A DNA stretch of 64,000 bases from Deinococcus aquiradiocola. Lineage in GTDB: Bacteria; Deinococcota; Deinococci; Deinococcales; Deinococcaceae. Under the pieces are notes generated by a model that worked only from the letters and a program-made list of their open reading frames with translations, was not told where the DNA came from and did no database searches. Positions 61,797-64,000 of this stretch are shown here, in pieces. Both the position numbers and the translations under genes were made by a program. The stretch lies in the NCBI RefSeq assembly GCF_014646915.1, contig NZ_BMOE01000002.1, positions 186,844-250,843 on the forward strand, read 5' to 3'. Every line of letters starts with the position of its first letter. Position 1 is the stretch's first letter.

Positions 61797-62885
61797 TTGA
61801 GCAGCCCCACCTCCAGAAGTACCGTCACCGGCCGCAAACGCCAGCGCGTCACCATCGCCGACGTCGCCCGCCACGCGGGCGTGGCCACCATGACCGCCAG
61901 CCGCGCCCTGAACCGCCCCGAGATGGTCTCCGAGGAACTCCGCGCCCGCGTCCTGCAGGCCGCCGACGACCTGAACTACATCCCCGACCGCGCGGCAGGC
62001 GGCCTCGCCAGCGGCACCAGCCTCGCCCTGCCGGTGCTCGTGCCGACCCTGCACCACAGCGTGTACGTGCAGATCCTCGAAGGCCTGCAGGAACGCCTGC
62101 CCGCCTCCGGGTACCAGATCATGCTCGGCTCCACCGAGTACAGCCGCGAGAAGGAGGAGAAGCTCGTCGAGGTGTTCCTCGGGTGGCGGCCGAGCGGCAT
62201 CGTGCTGTCCGGCATCGACCACTCCGAACGCACCGTGCGCCTGCTGAAGTCCGCCGGGATCCCGGTGGTGGAGATCATGGACCTCGCCGTGGCGAGCGAG
62301 CAGTCGCAGGCGCTCGACCTGAACATCGGCTTCTCGCACGCGGTGGTCGGCGAGGCCGTCGTGCGGTACCTCGCGTCGTGCGGGTACCGGCACGTCGCGT
62401 ACGCCGGGACGCTCACCGAACTCGACCCGCGCAGCGTGCGGCGCATCCACGGCTTCCAGACGGCCCTGATGCGCCTGGGCCTGCCGCACCACCTGATCGG
62501 CCGCAGCGACCTGCCGAGCAGCCTCGCGGTGGGCCGCGACCTCGTGACGGACCTGCTCCACCGCCACCCCGAGATGGACGCCGTGTTCTTCGCGAACGAC
62601 GAACTGGCCGCCGGGGCGCTCTTCGAGTGCCAGCGGCGCGGCATCCGCGTCCCGGAGGACCTCGCGATCATGGGCTTCTCCGACGAGGAGATCGCCTCGC
62701 ACCTCAACCCGGCCCTCACCACCGTCCGCATCCCCCGGCACGAGATGGGCCGCCTCGCGGCCGACCTGCTGCTCGCCCGGCTCGCCGGGACGCTCGGCGC
62801 GCAGCCGCCCATCGACGTCGGCTTCGAGATCGTGCAGCGCCTCACCACCCTCGCCCCCCCTCACCTCAGCCAGGAGCCGTCATGA
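61797..62885 (+). CDS. GntR/IdnR-like LacI-family regulator
   Basis: A 362-residue LacI/GalR protein. The HTH is RVTIADVARHAGVATMTASR with ALNRPEMVSEELRARVLQAA, the hinge AAGGLASGTS, and the ligand domain shows IMLGSTEYSREKEEKLVEVF, ASCGYRHVAYAG, FFANDELAAGALFECQRRGI (AxGAAFECQR is typical of E. coli GntR/IdnR) and IMGFSDEEIASHLNPALTTV. It likely senses gluconate or a ketogluconate. The start is uncertain; TTG 61797 has AGAGG upstream and starts 18 residues before the HTH. Its stop overlaps the next start (ATGA), so the regulator heads an operon with the dehydrogenases. Confidence 0.87.
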   Translation: MSSPTSRSTVTGRKRQRVTIADVARHAGVATMTASRALNRPEMVSEELRARVLQAADDLNYIPDRAAGGLASGTSLALPVLVPTLHHSVYVQILEGLQERLPASGYQIMLGSTEYSREKEEKLVEVFLGWRPSGIVLSGIDHSERTVRLLKSAGIPVVEIMDLAVASEQSQALDLNIGFSHAVVGEAVVRYLASCGYRHVAYAGTLTELDPRSVRRIHGFQTALMRLGLPHHLIGRSDLPSSLAVGRDLVTDLLHRHPEMDAVFFANDELAAGALFECQRRGIRVPEDLAIMGFSDEEIASHLNPALTTVRIPRHEMGRLAADLLLARLAGTLGAQPPIDVGFEIVQRLTTLAPPHLSQEPS

Positions 62886-63856
62886 CCGCAGCCCAGGACC
62901 GCCCTCACCTCCTGATCACCGCCCCGATGATGCCCTTCGTGATGGAGGCGCTGGAACGCGAGTACGTCACGCACCGCCTGTGGGAACAGCCGGACCGGGA
63001 CGCGTACCTGCAGGCGCACGGGCACGGGGTCCGCGCCGTCGCCACGAACGGCGGGGTGGGCCTGCCGCAGGCCGTGATGGCGGCCCTCCCGGACCTGGAG
63101 ATGGTCGCCATCTACGGGGTGGGCCTCGACGCCATCGACCTGCACGAGGCCGCCCGGCGCGGCGTGCGCGTCAGCACCACCCCGGACGTCCTCACGAACG
63201 ACGTGGCCGACCAGGGCGTCGCGCTGCTGCTGGCTGCCGCGCGCCGCGTTCCGTTCGGGGACCGGTACGTCCGCGAGGGCCGCTGGGCGCGGGAGGGCGA
63301 GATGCCGCTCACCACGCGCCTCGGCGGGAAGCGCGCCGGGATCGTCGGCATGGGCCGCGTCGGGCAGGCCATCGCGCGCCGACTCTCGGCGCTCGACATG
63401 CACGTGTCGTACACGGACCGCGCCTCCATTCCCGCCCTGCCGTACCCGCACCGCCCGGACCTGCTGACGCTGGCGCGCGAGGTGGACGTGCTGGTGGTCG
63501 CGGCCGCCGGGGGGCAGGACACGCGCGGCATCGTGAACGCCGAAGTGCTCGGCGCGCTCGGACCGGACGGCCTGCTCGTGAACGTCTCGCGCGGCAGCAT
63601 CGTGGACGAGGCCGCCCTGGTGGCCGCGCTGCAGGACGGACGGCTCGGCGGGGCGGCCCTCGACGTGTTCGCCGCCGAACCGCGCGTCCCGGAAGCACTG
63701 CTCGGCATGGACCAGGTGGTGCTCGCCCCGCACGCCGCGAGCGGCACGCGCGAATCCCGGCAGGAGATGGGCGAACTGGTCCTCGCGAACCTCCGGGCGC
63801 ACTTCGCGGGGCAGCCGCTCCCCACGCCCGCCCGCCTCCCGGAGCGGCGGGCGTGA
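62882..63856 (+). CDS. D-2-hydroxyacid dehydrogenase (2-ketogluconate reductase-like)
   Basis: A 324-residue NAD(P)-dependent dehydrogenase. A substrate-domain start (HLLITAPMMPFVMEALE) is followed by the Rossmann site KRAGIVGMGRVGQAIARRLS, the Arg/Glu/His triad regions VNVSRGSIVDEAALVAAL (Arg), DVFAAEPRVPEAL (Glu) and LAPHAASGTRESR (His). In an idonate/gluconate cluster a role in 2-keto-D-gluconate or 2,5-diketogluconate reduction is likely (GhrB/TkrA type), but the family is broad. ATG 62882 overlaps the regulator stop by 4 bases, and its own stop overlaps the next GTG. Confidence 0.85.
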   Translation: MTAAQDRPHLLITAPMMPFVMEALEREYVTHRLWEQPDRDAYLQAHGHGVRAVATNGGVGLPQAVMAALPDLEMVAIYGVGLDAIDLHEAARRGVRVSTTPDVLTNDVADQGVALLLAAARRVPFGDRYVREGRWAREGEMPLTTRLGGKRAGIVGMGRVGQAIARRLSALDMHVSYTDRASIPALPYPHRPDLLTLAREVDVLVVAAAGGQDTRGIVNAEVLGALGPDGLLVNVSRGSIVDEAALVAALQDGRLGGAALDVFAAEPRVPEALLGMDQVVLAPHAASGTRESRQEMGELVLANLRAHFAGQPLPTPARLPERRA

Positions 63857-64000
63857 AGGCGCTCGTCATCCACGCCGCGCACGACCTGCGCGTGCAGGAC
63901 CTCGCCACGCCCGACCCCGCGGGGGACGAGGTGCGCGTGCGGCTCGGCGCGGGCGGCATCTGCGGCTCGGACCTGCACTACTACGGACACGGCGGGGTGG
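63853..64000 (+). CDS. idnD: Zinc alcohol dehydrogenase, probably L-idonate 5-dehydrogenase (partial)
   Basis: The first 49 codons of a gene running off the window. GTG 63853 overlaps the preceding stop (GTGA). The visible part opens VKALVIHAAHDLRVQD and contains GAGGICGSDLHYYGHGG, the zinc-site Cys loop of medium-chain dehydrogenases; the GICGSDLHYY run is typical of IdnD and sorbitol dehydrogenase types. Context with idnO and a GntR/IdnR-like regulator favours L-idonate 5-dehydrogenase. Confidence 0.8.
   Translation, partial: MKALVIHAAHDLRVQDLATPDPAGDEVRVRLGAGGICGSDLHYYGHGGV

Overview
The window is a 64 kb GC-rich bacterial segment, densely packed with genes on both strands. It is most consistent with a Deinococcus-type genome; this is an inference with no rRNA or marker gene behind it. 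The grounds are high GC, many GTG starts with 4-base GTGA/ATGA overlaps, lipoproteins and signal-peptide proteins, and a recurring leaderless layout in which a TANNNT box ends 6-7 bases before an ATG. No rRNA, tRNA, CRISPR array or intact insertion sequence was seen. The content looks accessory: sugar, peptide and aldehyde catabolism, drug and metal efflux, and many local regulators.

Layout. 1-3.3 kb: end of an unknown gene, an AraC/VOC pair and an O-methyltransferase. 3.3-3.7 kb: a gene-free stretch with nested inverted repeats. 3.7-6.3 kb: a lipoprotein / ATP-grasp / K+-channel operon (YgiB-YgiC-like). 6.3-12.2 kb: a phosphotransferase, a MerR regulator with its own operator, a P450, and an MFS/MarR divergent pair. 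12.2-21.1 kb: a mannoside operon (GH38, GH125, sugar ABC transporter) with a divergent LacI regulator. 21.3 kb: a tyrosine recombinase. 22.4-26.2 kb: a PaoABC-like molybdenum aldehyde oxidoreductase. 26.2-29.5 kb: GNAT, CsaA-like, DHFR-like and Baeyer-Villiger monooxygenase genes. 29.6-35.4 kb: a peptide cluster (M14, solute-binding protein, M20) with a divergent RpiR regulator. 35.4-39.6 kb: an odd peroxiredoxin and two divergent c-di-GMP enzymes. 39.6-50.3 kb: a 5'-nucleotidase lipoprotein, a small DUF1990-like protein, a subtilisin lipoprotein paired with an Ig-like lipoprotein, a beta-lactamase-fold protein, and TetR/NmrA. 50.4-59.2 kb: a DHA2 exporter, a two-component system and a DUF305 protein in copMRS-like order, two oxidoreductases, and the copper ATPase CopA with a C/G-tract operator. 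59.3-64 kb: an idonate/gluconate cluster (FGGY kinase, IdnO, GntR-like LacI regulator, hydroxyacid dehydrogenase, start of IdnD).

Working together. The two sugar clusters share one design: a LacI-family gene divergent from catabolic genes, with a near-identical 14-bp AACGTT-centred operator between. The copper block would combine sensing (histidine kinase and response regulator), periplasmic binding (DUF305) and export (CopA). The peptide cluster couples capture of peptides or acylated amino acids with M14 and M20 hydrolysis. The least understood units are the lipoprotein/ATP-grasp/channel operon, the folded intergenic element near 3.4 kb, and two genes that seem to be preceded by leaderless mini-ORFs ending at their GTG start.
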